From positions 104,070,355-104,134,354 of the forward strand of contig CM043943.1 in NCBI GenBank assembly GCA_014529385.2: 64,000 bases of DNA. Direction: 5' to 3'. The first letter of the stretch is position 1. Each line of letters begins with the position of its first letter. The position numbers and the translations under genes are program-made. This DNA comes from Adiantum capillus-veneris. Its lineage: Eukaryota; Streptophyta; Polypodiopsida; Polypodiales; Pteridaceae. The notes under the pieces were generated by a model. It saw only the letters and a program-made list of their open reading frames with translations. It did no database searches and was not told where the DNA came from. This document shows positions 46,417 through 58,330 of this stretch, piece after piece.

Positions 46417-47006
46417 TTAATGCCCTTCCACCCCTCCTAGATGGTGTACTCGGGGACGACTACGTGCATGGGTTGAACAATCGTGTCTATGCATAGCCTT
46501 GGTTGGGTCTGCCGTGCTTTGAAGATCAATGCAGTTTAAACTAGTATGTTGTGCCAGAGCTGGGTCTTGAGTTATTAACTCAAGGGTGTCTGATGTCGAG
46601 GCTTGCTGATGCTGTCTGCCAAAGAGCAAATTTTGTAGCTTGTGTCCTCTCTACTTGATTGTACCATCAGGATGCTTTAGCACGCTGATTGTCTGAGCTA
46701 TTGGTATAAACAATGGTTGTTGCCAATCTTTTTTCCACCATTGATATTTTGGTTTGCTTGGTGTAGAATGTCGTGAGTTAAATCTTCAAAGACTTAACTC
46801 TCGATTGCTTGATTGGTTTTACAGTTTGCGAAAAAGATAAGTGCTTATTTTTTGTCCAAATAATTTCTTGTTAGGTTCCTTGTTTGGAGGTGATCCTCTT
46901 TGTGTTTTGATCTTTGGAACCGTCTTTGGTATTGTCGATGATGTTTTGTGCACTCAGATTTGAATCGGCTTGTCCTTAAGCTGTGCTTTGGGTACCCAAA
47001 TTTGCT
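46417..47006 (-). pseudogene. GYP3m C-terminal tail
   Basis: Frame 46629-46417 (TLELITQDPALAQHTSLNCI, ending VHHLGGVEGH) matches the GYP3p tail at about 61.34-61.53 kb (TLELITQDPTLAQHSGLNCI, ending HLGGVERH). The conserved wording in two diverged copies shows it was coding. No known domain. Confidence 0.65.
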
Positions 47007-47551
47007 TTACTCCTTGCATGCTATTGTAGCATTTGCTTGTTGATAGGATGGAGAAGATTGATTGCTTCGTAATTTACTCTGCTGGTAACCTACTTTCCAT
47101 TCCTCTTTGCTTGGTGCAATCGGAACAATGAGTTGTCTGCCTTTAGGTGATAGCTTGAGCTGATTTGTATCCCAATCTGGTACTGTCTTGTACATCTGCA
47201 TCCATGAGATTCCAAGAATCATTGTCTCATTCATATGTTCATCTGGTAAGCATACAAACTGATGAGGACATGAACATCCATGTACTATCACATTTAAGTT
47301 GACTACACCCAATGTTGGTGTTGCGTTCTTATTGCTTTGATAGTCGCTATTCCTTCTACCAAAAACTGACTTGTTGCTTTCTTGTACGTGGAATAACTGA
47401 TTGCATTTACTCGAGCACCTGTATTGAGCAATGCATTTGTGCTATGATTATTGAACTGTACTTTGATGCAAAGCTCCATTCCATCTAACCACTCATCATC
47501 TATTGGCACTGCATCTTTCGGCAATTCCCATTGGCGGTCATGTATTTCCAA
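47007..47551 (-). pseudogene. GYP3m second retropepsin-like domain, catalytic Asp lost
   Basis: Frames 47551-47303 and 47312-47007 give RQWELPKDAVPIDDEWLDGM, IKVQFNNHSTNALLNTGARV, VNLNVIVHGCSCPHQFVCLP and MNETMILGISWMQMYKTVPD. This is a retropepsin layout (D-T-G, flap, ILG), but the catalytic Asp is Asn here (NTGA). GYP3p keeps DTGA. It lies downstream of integrase, while the usual protease lies upstream of RT. Confidence 0.8.
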
Positions 47552-47877
47552 GGTGTTGATTGGAATAGGTATTTGTTGATTCCTGAGAGAAGATTTTCTT
47601 TTGAGTACTCAAAGTCGAGCTTCTTCTTGGGCTTCATCAATAATCTGCTGTCGTTTTATCTTCCTTTGCTTAGTTGCATGCATCCTTTCTAGCAATTCAT
47701 TGGTTAGTGGCAAATTGTACTTCTTTAAACGACATCCACTAATCCAATTAGCCATCGGTTCACCATCTAGGGTGGACAACTTAACTGCTTCACTTGGAGA
47801 TACATCTTCGATGATAAATGGTCCGTTCCCCTTTTTCTTAAATTTGGGAATGTGTTGCTTAAGGGAATAGACTAAAA

Positions 47878-49091
47878 CTAAGTCTCCTTTTTTGAAGATT
47901 TTGTAATTAGATGGGAATCAAAAAACTGTTTTTGTTTCCGCTTTTGTGCATGATAGATGTGAGCTACAGCAATTAGCCTTTGCTCATCTAGCTTCTCTAA
48001 ATCTTCAAGTCTCTCTGACAATTCATGTCCGGTCCACTCAAGATCCTTAGCTACCCTTAAGGTCGGCAATAGAAACTCTATTGAAAGTATGGCATCAAGA
48101 CCATAAACAAGGTTAAAGGGTGTCACATTTAAAGCTATTTTTAATGAAACTCGATAAGCCCATAGAGCTGCATTGAGATTCATTTCTGAGTCTGTCCTTC
48201 CTGAACTAACCACTTTGGTTAATACCGAGCTAAGAATTTTATTCGTATGCTGAGCTTGTCCGTTTGCTTGTGGGTGATAGGGAGCTGATTTGTTATGGAT
48301 GACCATTAATTTATTAAGCAGGTACTCAATTATCTCATTGAGGAAATGAGTTCCCCTATCATTGACTATTTCTATTGGTAGTCCATATCTTGTGAATACA
48401 TACTCATATAAGAATGCGGCGGTGATTCTGGAATCATTCTTTTGAGTTTCTTTATCCTCAGCCCACTTAGTCAAATAATCCGTACCTACAATGATATATT
48501 GAGCTTGGGTTATATAAGCAGGTGGCTATATTGGCCCAACAAAATCTATACCCCATTTGCGAAAGCTCTAGCTCCCATCATTGGTGTTAAGGGCATGCTA
48601 TCTATACGTGTTGGCATTTTTGCTCGTTGACAAGCATCACATCTCCGAACATATTTTTTGGCATCTGCAAAAAGTGTTGGTCACCATATGCCTACCATTA
48701 AGATTGGTCTTGCAGTGGTCTCACTAGAGAAGTGACCTCCAGCTAATCCAGCATGTGCTTGATCTATTATTGGAATGTACTCGTCTTCATTTGCACAAAG
48801 ACTCAAATGTTGGTCCTTACCTCTTTGATACAATTGGTTTCCAATAAGAGCATAATCTTTTGCTTCAATTTCAATTCCTCTTTGACGACATTTACTCATA
48901 TCCTCAGGAAATGTTTGGCTTGATAAGTAAGTAACTAGATAGTTACTCCACTTAGGAACATGCGACATTTGGGACAATGTTACATGAGGTATGGGTGTTT
49001 GTTTCTGACATTGAGGACAATCCTTTACAAAAGAGCGAACATCACTCCTCATAGTTGGCCAAAATACTCCAATTCTTAAGTTTCGTTGCAT
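47878..49091 (-). pseudogene. GYP3m integrase, catalytic Glu replaced
   Basis: Frame 49091-48681 carries the HHCC zinc-binding part (QAHAGLAGGHFSSETTARPI). The core follows: KWGIDFVGPI (about 48560-48530) keeps the first Asp; the YIIVGTDYLTKWAEDKETQK stretch has the second; PYHPQANGQAQHTNKIL (about 48290-48240) has Gln where the catalytic Glu belongs. The C-terminal part (NLVYGLDAILSIEFLLPTLR ... EQRLIAVAHIYHAQKRKQKQ) is well preserved. One frame change occurs near 48.5-48.7 kb. Confidence 0.85.
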
Positions 49092-49237
49092 AGTTTGATC
49101 TTCTGCAAAATGAAGTCCTACTATGGTAATATGTGCTTGACTTAGGATTGGGTTTTCTCCTTAGGATTGATGCATAAGAGAAATATTCCATCCCGATTTA
49201 TTTTGTATAGTCTTCCAACTATTAATTGATACATAGC

Positions 49238-49732
49238 CTATTGCTCAATTAGTCCGATTGTAATAGGAAGTGGTATTTGCGAATCCACTTGAGCTATGGT
49301 CATCAATGATACCGTATTTTTCGACCATCGAGGTATCATTTCCACAGAGAATAAATATGCATCTGGTAGATCATCGTCTACTCCTTTAGGTGGTTCTCCT
49401 AAAACAATCCTTGACAAATGATATGCTCTTTGATGTGTAGTGCCCTTCTTTACAACCACAGTGAAATCAAATTCTAGAAGAATGATGAACCATCTTACTA
49501 TTCTTCCTGTGCTGCATGGCTTGTTGACCAAGTATAGTAAGGCTTGGTGGTCCACAAAGAAGACAAATTTGTTGGCTAATAGGTAATGTATATACTTTTT
49601 TATAGTATAGATCATTCCTAATCCTTCCCTTTTGGTGGTGGTGTAATTCTTTTCTGCCATATTCAACTGTCGGCTAGCATAAGAAATAGGAAAATCAATT
49701 TTCCCGTCTCCTGGTTGAGCTAGTATATACAC
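49238..49732 (-). pseudogene. GYP3m RNase H
   Basis: Frame 49732-49238 reads KIDFPISYASRQLNMAEKNY, TTTKREGLGMIYTIKKYIHY, LLANKFVFFVDHQALLYLVN and RIVRWFIILLEFDFTVVVKK, the gypsy RNase H and connection. The N-terminal strand with the first Asp (VHVDACNF, about 49765-49740) lies just upstream in another frame. Confidence 0.85.
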
Positions 49733-50116
49733 TCAATGGAAAAATTGCAAGCATCTACATGTATGTGGAATATCTTATTCCAATCTAGTGCTTTCAATAT
49801 TGGAGTTGAAGTGTGTGTATGTTGAGCCCCTCAACCATAGCTATCTAATGAACCCGATCATGCTTCATTTGAAGCATTTTTTAGTTTTTTAATCTCTCTG
49901 GTAATTGCAATAGCGGCTTCATAAGGTGAAGATTTGGGCATAAGCAAAGAAGATGGAGCGATTAGCTTCCTAAGTCAAGAAGAAACAGACTATTTTTGAG
50001 AAATATCAAAGAAGCATGGGAAAGCTTTTTCTTTCTAGCCAAGTGAGATTGGGTGAGTGGATCCTAATGTGGTAGCTCCAATGGTAATATTCATTCTTCC
50101 ACATTTTCCTTGGAAC

Positions 50117-51349
50117 CTACGGCCTATTACTATTCCAAAAGCTCATCTTCACTTGCTTAAGCTTCATGAAGGATTCCTCACATGCCTCAATCCATTCAAA
50201 GTGTGTAATCAAGCTATACATTGATATTGCAATTATAGCATACATATAAATGAACCGTCTGTAATATCCACAATGCCCCATGAAGGCTTGAATCCCCTTG
50301 ACTGTTGTCGGTTTACGCAAATCAATAATAACATGAATTTTATCCATATCAGTAGCTATGCCATTTTTAGACACTATATGTCAAAGAATTCTTCCTTGTC
50401 TACCCATGAATGTGCACTTTTCAGGATTTAAGCAAATCCTATAAAGTCTACATTTTTCGAATACCTTTTTGAGGTGTTCAAGATGACCTGTAACTCATTC
50501 TAAAACATGCTCAGTGATTGGAAGAGGAAAGTTGTCTCTAATGGTAGCTGCATTCACTTTCTTGAGGTTGACACACACTCGTAATTTTCCATTTTTCTTG
50601 GGTGCTATCACAATTGGAGACACCCAATCTGTGTGTTCAATTTCATAAATGAATTCAGACTCCATTAGCTTTTTAATCTCTTCTTTGATCTTCCTGGAAA
50701 ATGTTTCATTGTATGTGTACGGCCTTTGTCTACTTGGTTTTGCATCATTTCTCATGGGTATGGTATGTTGACAGATTTCTGGATCAACACCCTTGAGATC
50801 CTTATAAGACCAAGCAAAGATATCTCGGTATTCTTTCAGTAAGCTTAACAAAAGCCCTTCTTCTTCTTTAGTAAGGTCATTTGCAATGTAGGCTGGTGTA
50901 GGCTCTTCTCCTTGTTCGGCCAGATCTATCTTTTTTGTGTTTTTAGGCCCTTCGTAGGACTCACCCTGTTTTCGTAGTTGCCTAGCAGGTTGTTTAACTA
51001 TGATTCTTCGATCTTGGAGAGTATATTTCTTGTAATGGGATGGAACACTCATTACATCTTTACCCTCTTCTTCAATGGTTTTCATTTTGGTCGTATATAT
51101 CTCCTTTAGAGCTTTTTTCAACTCTTGATACTTCTTCTTCTGCTCGGCTCGTGTCATGGTTGACTCCTTGTCTTGTTTTTTAGGGTTTGCTTGAGTTTTC
51201 TTTCCTGTTTTTCTCAATGTTTTTGAGATTTTTGGATTTTCGTTTGAAGGATATCTACCAATGATTTTGTCCTTGACACAATCATGTGCATCTATCTGCA
51301 TCAAGAGCTGTGTTCTACTGGAGACTGATGGCATAGGTCTAGCGTTCAA
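50117..51349 (-). pseudogene. GYP3m reverse transcriptase with deleted active site
   Basis: Frame 51349-50495 holds a basic linker, LTKEEEGLLLSLLKEYRDIF, the GVDPEICQHTIPM segment and the RT fingers (TDWVSPIVIAPKKNGKLRVC, RDNFPLPITEHVLE). Then roughly 250 bp present in GYP3p are missing: the sequence jumps to HLEHLKKVFEKCRLYRICLN, so the catalytic LDGFSRYNQ and YMDD regions are gone. The thumb/connection follows (GYYRRFIYMYAI, THFEWIEACEESFMKLKQ). The deletion alone makes this RT inactive. Confidence 0.85.
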
Positions 51350-51446
51350 ATTTCTAGTGTCTCTTTTCCGTATATACCATTTCTATCTTCTCGGTTTTTG
51401 GTTAGGAAAGTCAAAAAACTTTTCCTCCCCTCCTTTCATGAGTAGC

Positions 51447-52120
51447 TTAGCTCTCACATGAATATTCTGAGGTAGCTGAGTGTTCTTCTAACTCATCTGT
51501 TGCATCATAGTAGAGGTCTGAAAAGACTTGTTGAGCTTTCATCAAGTCCTTGGGTTCTTGAATTTTTTCTTCAATGTGGAGGGTTGAGATCATTTTTATG
51601 GGAATTATATCATAGCTATCCTCATTGCAAAATTGAGTAGGCATAGACGTATTCACACATACATCCATTGTCGCTAAAATTTAAGTCCACTCAAATGGCT
51701 AAGACAAATGCTCTGGAAAGGGTTCAGGTACATAAGATTCATATGTGCAATCCCTTTCTAAAATACATTCTTCTTGTTTTAAGCTTCCATTTTCTGAAGC
51801 TTTGCACATCCAAATAGGAGTGTCTTTGTTCAACCAAGATGGAAGCTTAGTTTCAGCCGAAGAGACTGAATCGAACTCTTGTATGGGTGTTTTCATGACA
51901 TTTCTATAAGTGTGATCTTTTAGATTAACCGTGGTTATCGATCGCACTTGATTCAAGTACAAATAATTGTTTCCCAAATCTTGGATGAGTTGTACTTGTC
52001 GCATGAAAGGTCTTCCCAATATGATTCCGTAATTGAGTTTCTTTCCAAAGTCTACTATGGCAAAAGTGTGTTGATATTCAATCCCACAGGAATTAACTCA
52101 CTTTTTCAAGCAGTCATAAT
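51447..52120 (-). pseudogene. GYP3m protease C-terminus and linker
   Basis: From about 52115, KK*VNSCGIEYQHTFAIVDFG is followed by MGRPFMRQVQLIQDLGNNYL (52019), the ILGRPF end of retropepsin. EFDSVSSAETKLPSWLNKDT and ECILERDCTYESYVPEPF follow, then MDVCVNTSMPTQFCNEDSYD (51668). The active-site half of the protease is missing because the element is cut here. Confidence 0.8.
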
Positions 52121-52210
52121 GACAAATATCTAAAAGGGGTAGATCCTAATATCGGCCAACACACCATACCTTTGAAGAGCGATGCAAAACCGTGCCGGCA
52201 ACGCCCCTAC
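52121..52210. other. Junction segment between GYP3m and CopD
   Basis: About 90 bp that match neither GYP3p nor the solo LTR flank. GCCGGCAACG at about 52193 resembles part of an antisense tRNA-Asp-type PBS but is too short to call. Confidence 0.4.
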
Positions 52211-52859
52211 TGCTAAGTATGGAGCATGATTTACCCCTTGTAAATTTTTTGTATTAAAAACGCACATTTGTAAGGCCCCCGTTATGAGGAGAAGCCATCG
52301 TGCATGAAGAAAAATCACTCGCCAAAAAGTGGTCAAAAAACGGCAGGTCGGTTGACTGATTAGCGGTGGCCCGTAGTCAATGGTTGATGGTCGAAAGTCA
52401 ATGGATGGTGGCCGATTTCAAATTGGACATGTCTTCTCAAGGATGGCCACACATGGGCGCATGGGAGAATTCAACTCGCACTTGTCTACACAAGGGTGGC
52501 TACACACGATTGCCTCTCATGAGAGAGAGCAGGTACAACCCCTTTGGCCTATAAAAGGAGGCCTTTTCTACGCACAAAATGGATTGAAGAGGTGAAGCAT
52601 TGTGATGCATTGTGAAGTTGATGCAACAAGGTAGGCGTGAGGTGATGAGAGTGAAGCAGGGTTAGAGCTCCAAAAGGGTATAATCCCTTTGTAATCTACT
52701 TCTTGTTTTGAAGTACTAAAGCCATTGAGTGGTTGATTTCCTATGGACATAGCCCACATTGGGTGAACCATGTATATCATGTGTGCTCTCTCTCTCTCTC
52801 TCTACTCTATAATCTCTCTTGTGTGAAAAATTAACTCTCTCCATTAAGTAAACTACTCA
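52211..52859 (+). repeat. CopD 5' LTR
   Basis: TGCTAAGTATGG to CTACTCA, homologous to the solo LTR at 9400-10089, with GGCCTATAAAAGGAGGCC at about 52546-52563 as promoter box. The PBS begins three bases after its end, which fixes the right boundary. Confidence 0.9.
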
Positions 52860-52861
52860 AC

Positions 52862-52873
52862 TGGTATCAAAGC
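52862..52873 (+). promoter_or_regulatory. CopD primer binding site (tRNA-iMet type)
   Basis: TGGTATCAAAGC differs by one base from TGGTATCAGAGC, the usual primer site of plant copia elements. Confidence 0.9.
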
Positions 52874-52932
52874 AAGGTTTGCTCGTAGCTAAAGTATCTC
52901 AAGGAAAGGATTCCTTGAATTGAGTGCGAGTA

Positions 52933-53395
52933 ATGGCGAAGGAAGGGAACCTCAAGATCAAGAAGTTCAATGGCAAGAACTGTCAACATTGGAAGATGCA
53001 GATCGAAGACTATCTCTACCAGAAGGATCTCTATCTGCCACTAGACGGTCTTGCAAAGAAGCCGACAACATTGGTAGATGAAGCATGGATTGTCCTTGAC
53101 CAGAAAGCATTAGAAAAAATCCGACTAAGCTTGGCGTCAATGGTGGCCTTCAACATTTTGGAGATAAATACCACGTAGGACTTAATGAAGTCACTTGACA
53201 GCCTCTACAAGAAACCATCGACATCCAATAAGGTATTTCTCAAGAAGCGCTTGTTCAATCTAAAGATGGCAGAGAATGGTTCAATTGCAGAATACCTAAA
53301 TGAATTTAGAACCAACATAAGTGAACTTCTATCGGTGAAAATCAATTTTGAATGAAAAGTGTGAGCTCTCCTTATACTATCATCTCTATCGGATG
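52933..53395 (+). pseudogene. CopD gag, truncated
   Basis: It starts MAKEGNLKIKKFNGKNCQHW at 52933. QKALEKIRLSLASMVAFNIL, a stop at 53176, LDSLYKKPSTSNKVFLKKRL and IAEYLNEFRTNISELLSVKI follow. The last readable copia Gag is ALLILSSLSDG near 53370-53395, with two more stops just before it. Beyond that the text is gypsy gag (GYP3p). The rest of CopD is not in the window. Confidence 0.85.
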
Positions 53396-53399
53396 GGGG

Positions 53400-54668
53400 T
53401 TAGAAGTAAATACCATAATCCCAGATATATCAACAAAAGAAGGACCACCAAATTTAGAATTCGAGGGATACGATCAAGTAGATTTGAAGCCTTTGAAACG
53501 GCTTAGTACGGATAATCCTAGGATCGGGGTCTATTGTGGGAAGATAGAAACATAAAAGATCTTTATGTGGACTTCGCATGCCAAACCAGGACAACTAACG
53601 GCCATGAAGATCATCTATATCTTCAAGATCAAAGATAAGGGATCAACAGACCTACCAACCTACCTGTTTAGGGATTGTTATAACAACAACTTTGTTATGA
53701 TGACTCCTGAGGAGGTAGAACAAACCAAATACCAAGGGTATTCCATACGGGATTGGATATTGGGACAAGGACCAGAAACCATTCTGAGAGATTAACACCG
53801 TGAGAGATCATCTGAGAGTAATGTGAAAAAACCAAAAACCACCCCATCACATAGAAAATCGGGTGACACTAAGGCCAGTCTAGGGCTACATGAGTCACTA
53901 TTTCCAACAGACTGGTTTCAGGGACTCGGAACAGGACCAACTGCCAGGAGATTGGGAGTTGAACCAAACAGATGCGTCAGACCAGTTGATTTTTAGAAAT
54001 GGGTCAAAAAATACAATGGATCAGGGGATCCATACGACCATTTAGCAAGCTTTAAGCAAGTGCTAAGAGCAGAACATATATTCGGTTTCCATACTCAATT
54101 CGAGGGGTTTGGAATGACATTAGAAGGAAAACCATTGACATGGTTCCAAAACATTCCACCAAGGTCAATCATGGACTTGAACACATTAGCTCAAGGATTT
54201 GTAGCTGCTTGTTCCAACACGGGGATCAAACATAATACGGTAGCTCAAATCTACAGCTTTAAACAGAAACATGGTGACTCTGTTAGGGTATGTGCAAATC
54301 AAATGAAACAAGACATTGCCAGATGCCCAAGGCTAGAGATACCTGCAAAAGAACGACTTGTATCCTTGTTTCTAGAGGGACTGCTAAACAAAGAACTTTA
54401 TGCTAAACTCTCTAGTAAAAAGCATACAACCCTAGAAGAGTGTGTGTCAGATGCTATCAACTTAGGGGACAATTGTGATATTTTCAACGAAGAAGATGTC
54501 CCTAAGGATAATCAAAACGAGAAAACAACATCTACTAAACCAGCACAAGTGGGAACGGCTACTGCAACACCACTTTCAGCCATAGAAGATATGCTTAAAA
54601 GGATGAACGACATGATGAACAACATGCAAAAAACACCTATGAGGGGACCAGGACAAGGGATACCTTAA
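53400..54668 (+). pseudogene. GYP3p gag
   Basis: The N-terminal fragments (53400-53795) have no start codon of their own. The capsid domain is in the open frame 54060-54668: LRAEHIFGFHTQFEGFGMTL, EGKPLTWFQNIPPRSIMDLN, GIKHNTVAQIYSFKQKHGDS, then LEIPAKERLVSLFLEGLLNK. It is clearly related to GYP1 gag (FHTQYEGFGSTLEGTALTWF). Stops at 53552, 53792 and 53992 interrupt the part before it. Confidence 0.85.
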
Positions 54669-55493
54669 CAGGGACAACCAATTAGGCCACAAAACTGGTG
54701 TGCAATTGAGGGTAAATGGACCAACCATGAGACCCATGAGTGCAACTTCAGACCGAAGTATGATGGGAATGTTCAGTACGTGCCCATGAGGTCACAAGGA
54801 CAACCCATGTACAGATATCAGCTTAATATGGACCAAGCTCAAAGACCACCAATGGGTATGGAAAGACCTCAACCTGTGTTGGGACAACAACCTCTGTATC
54901 TAGGACATAATGCAGTGCTTGTAAAGTACATGCACTCTAAAGGAGTCATAGATGAACAAGCATTAGTGCCTGTTACACCCTATGCAGAGCCTAGTCCATC
55001 TACGATAACGGTAGAAGGAGATTGGTATAGTTCACATCCACCACCAATGGAAGAAATTGTGACTTATGCTCCACCAGAGCTTGCACCAATGTAATATGTA
55101 GCTAATTAAGGTGTCGGACCTCCCATGGTAAGACCCATAATTAAGCCAAGAACAGGAAACTATCATAAATGTGGTGCTGATGATCACTGGAAAAATGAAT
55201 GTCCAGAGCTTGACAAAAACCTCAAACCAGTTGAATCCTATTGCATACAATGTTGCAAAAATGGAGGATACTTTCCGAAAGATTGTCCTAAAAATCCTTT
55301 AAACAAGGGTAAAACAGTAATAAATGTAGGCCAAGTGATACCTAATAGCTCATCAGAGAGTGAACCGATTGTTCCAATCAAGGTAATCACTAGAGCCCAT
55401 GCCAAGAAAAAGAAACACAACTCCACTAATAATTCGGAAACTACGGAAGTTTCCTCTCAAAGAATCAAAAGAAGCAGAAGCAAAAGATATTAG
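54669..55493 (+). pseudogene. GYP3p gag zinc-knuckle region
   Basis: A first Cys/His set (NWCAIEGKWTNHETHECNF, near 54700-54750) is unusual. The frame 55125-55493 has CGADDHWKNECP and then CIQCCKNGGYFPKDCP, where the expected His of the second knuckle is Tyr. A basic stretch (RAHAKKKKHN) follows. The middle frame (54780-55094) is Met/Pro/Gln-rich. Confidence 0.75.
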
Positions 55494-56265
55494 ATGAGAA
55501 AACAAAAACAACGGGTTGAAATCGAGGAGAAAGCAAAAAAGCTATTCCAGGAAAAGTTGAAAGAAACTGGAAGTGAATTCAAGGAAACAGCCATGAAATC
55601 TGAGGATCCATTCTGGTTGATAAATTTTTTGAGCCTATTAATGCCACCTTGGAAGCCTACCTAGCAGGCCAAAACATGGAAAACAAATGGAAAGACTATC
55701 CTTCTCCAGACATGGAAGCAGTTAAGCTGGAAGCTTATCAAAATTTGATAAGAATCACGCAAGAAATGCTGAAAAAACAAAAACCCAAGCTTGAAAGTAT
55801 TGCAAAACCTGAAGAGCTTGTGGTAAGAGACACTGAAGAAAAATCCGATGTGGTGGCCGAACCCCACCTTAAAACAAAAGAACCAGAGCTTATAGTGTCT
55901 GACAACAAAGATGCCTTAAACGGAATTCCATTTGTAGAGGAAGACTGGCCAGGACACTTATGGGAAAAAGTGAGAGAGATCAATGATGGGAGCCTAACTC
56001 TAAAGTCAGCTCCTATAGAGGAAGTCTGGTTGGATAACCTACCTTTTGATGTAAACATGGATGTACAATCCTTGTATGGGGATTGCGGATCTGAATCTTC
56101 AGGAATGTCAAAACCATTGACCTTGAAAAAATTACCTTCTTACTTGGGATATAACGAAGATGAATCCATAGTGTGTAGACCACTCAAGTAAAAAGAGTTG
56201 AACAGACCCTAGAAGTAGACAACATTCATTCAATCACGTCTACACCCATCCAATGCACTCTTACC
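55494..56265 (+). pseudogene. GYP3p linker between gag and protease
   Basis: Open frame 55649-56191: Lys/Glu-rich, then FVEEDWPGHLWEKVREINDG and SLYGDCGSESSGMSKPL. The same signature (WPQSLWEST) is seen in GYP1 at about 17.2 kb. No catalytic motif; it is probably a structural spacer of the gag-protease polyprotein. Confidence 0.6.
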
Positions 56266-56774
56266 TTGGAAGAACTGTTAAAACTCAGACCATACTTATG
56301 GAATGATTTACAAAAAACCCTAGAGAAGGTGGGGATAACGGGGTTAATCTCAAAAATTTTGGGAAAATTGAAAAATGATATGGACAACAAAGAGATTCGA
56401 TCTGTTCCCATGAACAAAGTCGGAGAATATTACAAAGGGGAAGAAGGAAACACCACCCTCCAAGTGAGATATAATGACATTGAAACCATGGCAATACTGG
56501 ATAGTGGAGCTAGCATAGCCATAGCCACTAAAGCTGTATGGGAATCCTCGGGACAACCAGCCATTAGACAAACTCGAATGAAATTGCAATTAGCTGACGG
56601 ACACATTGAGAGACCATTAGGGCTGCTTGAAAAAGTGATAGCAATTCTTGTGGAATTGAATATCAACACACTTTTTCCATAATAGACTTTGGGAAAAAAC
56701 TCAACTATGAAATCATATTGGGAAGACCTTTCATGCGGCAGGTATAGCTTATCCAAGATTGGGAAAACAATTAT
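56266..56774 (+). pseudogene. GYP3p protease (retropepsin)
   Basis: The frame from 56266 encodes LLKLRPYLWNDLQKTLEKVG, RSVPMNKVGEYYKGEEGNTT, then MAILDSGASIAIATKAVWES with an intact DSGA active site, and LQLADGHIERPLGLLEKVIA. A frame shift near 56670 moves the C-terminal half (DFGKKLNYEIILGRPFMRQ) out of frame, followed by a stop near 56746. It is the usual element protease, upstream of RT. Confidence 0.85.
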
Positions 56775-57309
56775 ATGTACTTGAAGCAAGTGGGATCTAT
56801 AACAAGAGTAAATCTAAACGATCACACTTATAGAGATGTCTTAAAAACACCCATCCAAGAGTTTGATTCACTCTCTTCAGCTGAAACTAAGCTTCCATCC
56901 TGGTTAAACAAAGACACTCCTATTTGGATATGTGGAGCTTCAGAAAATGGAAGCTTAAGACAAGAAGAATGTATCCTAGAAAGAGACTGCACAAACGAAG
57001 CCTATGTACCTGAACCCTTTCCAGAGCATTTTTTTGAGCGATTCGAATGGACTCAAATTTTAGCAACCATGGATGTATGTGTGAATACGTTTATGCCTAC
57101 TCAATTTTGCAATGAGGATGGCTACGACATAATTTTCAGCCAAATGATTTCAATCCTCAACATTGAAGACAAAAATAAGGAACCCAAGGAATTAATGAAA
57201 GCTCAAAAAGTTTTTTTAGACCTCTATTACGATGCAACTGATGAGTTAGATGAACACTCGGCTACCTCAGAAGAGGCGGGGTCAAAAAAAGAATATGAGA
57301 GCTAAGCTA
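56775..57309 (+). pseudogene. GYP3p linker between protease and RT
   Basis: Open frame of 176 codons: ITRVNLNDHTYRDVLKTPIQ, FDSLSSAETKLPSWLNKDTP, EWTQILATMDVCVNTFMPTQ and EPKELMKAQKVFLDLYYDAT. Versions occur in GYP1 (18.2-18.4 kb), GYP2 (about 38.6 kb) and GYP3m, so it is a conserved part of this element group, of unknown role. Confidence 0.65.
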
Positions 57310-58330
57310 CTCTTAAAAGGAGGGGAGAAAAAGTCTTTTGACTTTCCAAACCAGAAATCAAGAATACCAAGATATCTTCGCTTGGTCGTCAAGGGTGTTG
57401 ATCCAGAAATCTGTCAACATGCCATACCCATGAGAGATGATGCAAAACCAAGTAGACAAAGGCCATACACGTATAATGAAACATTTGCCAACAAGATAAA
57501 AGAAGAGATTGAAAAACTAAAGGAAGCCAAATTCATTTACGAAATTGAACACACAGATTGGGTGTCTCCGATTGTGATAGTACCCAAGAAAAATGGAAAA
57601 TTACGAGTGTGTATTAATCTCAAAAAGGTGAATGTAGCTACCATTAGAGACAACTATCCTCTTCCAATCACTGAGCACGTTTTAGAACGAGTTGTAGGAA
57701 AAGAATCTTACAGCTTCTTAGATGGCTTTTCAAGATACAATCAACTTTTGGTTGACCCAAAAGATCACCATAAAACTGCTTTTGCAACAGAATGGGGTAT
57801 ATTTGCCTATCGGGTAATGCGGTTTGGGTTCACTAATGCTCCAGCCACATTTCAAAGTTTGATGAGCCATGCCTTCAAAGAATAACTTAGGAAATTCTTA
57901 AAAGTATATATGGATGATCTATGCGTACATTCATCAATCTGATCTGATCATTTTGAACACCTCCAAAAGGTGTAGACTTTATAGGATTTGCTTAAATCCT
58001 AAAAAGTGTACATTCATGGGTAGACAAGGAAAAATTCTTGGACATATAGTGTCTAAAAATGGCATAGCTACCGATATTGAGAAGATTCATGTCATTGCTA
58101 ATTTTCCTAGACCAACAACAGTCAAGGGGGTACAAGCCTTCATGGGGCATTGTGGATATTACCGACGGTTCATCTACATGTATGCTATAATTGCAAAACC
58201 CATGTATGGCTTGATTACACACTTTGAATGGACCGGGACATATGAAGAATCCTTCATGAATCTTAAGCAAGCTCTCACCTCAGCTCCAATATTGAAAGCA
58301 CTAGATTGGAATAAGGTATTCCACGTACAT
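57310..58330 (+). pseudogene. GYP3p reverse transcriptase
   Basis: The frame 57250-57885 covers fingers and palm: TDWVSPIVIVPKKNGKLRVC, SYSFLDGFSRYNQLLVDPKD (first catalytic Asp), FGFTNAPATFQSLM. A stop at 57883 precedes FLKVYMDDLCVHSS, which keeps the YMDD box (about 57906-57920); a frameshift follows. The next frame (57914-58396) gives CLNPKKCTFMGRQGKILGHI and GYYRRFIYMYAIIAKPMYGL. Compared with GYP3m, about 0.5 kb before the RT fingers (between FPNQKSR and QDIFAWS) is deleted. Confidence 0.85.

Larger units (their letters stand above)
46376..52120 (-). mobile_element. GYP3m: pol-bearing OTA-type gypsy, 5' truncated
   Basis: On the minus strand, from 52.12 kb leftward: end of protease, linker, RT, RNase H, integrase, a second retropepsin-like domain, tail, polypurine-like tract (rc of about 46382-46400) and LTR start at 46375. 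Gag and the protease active site are missing; the sequence ends at about 52115, next to CopD. The whole series aligns with GYP3p (56.6-61.6 kb) in opposite orientation. Confidence 0.85.

Noticed and set aside
52180..52210. Antisense tRNA-Asp-type PBS for GYP3m
   Set aside because: Only about 8-10 bases fit, and no LTR end is beside it.
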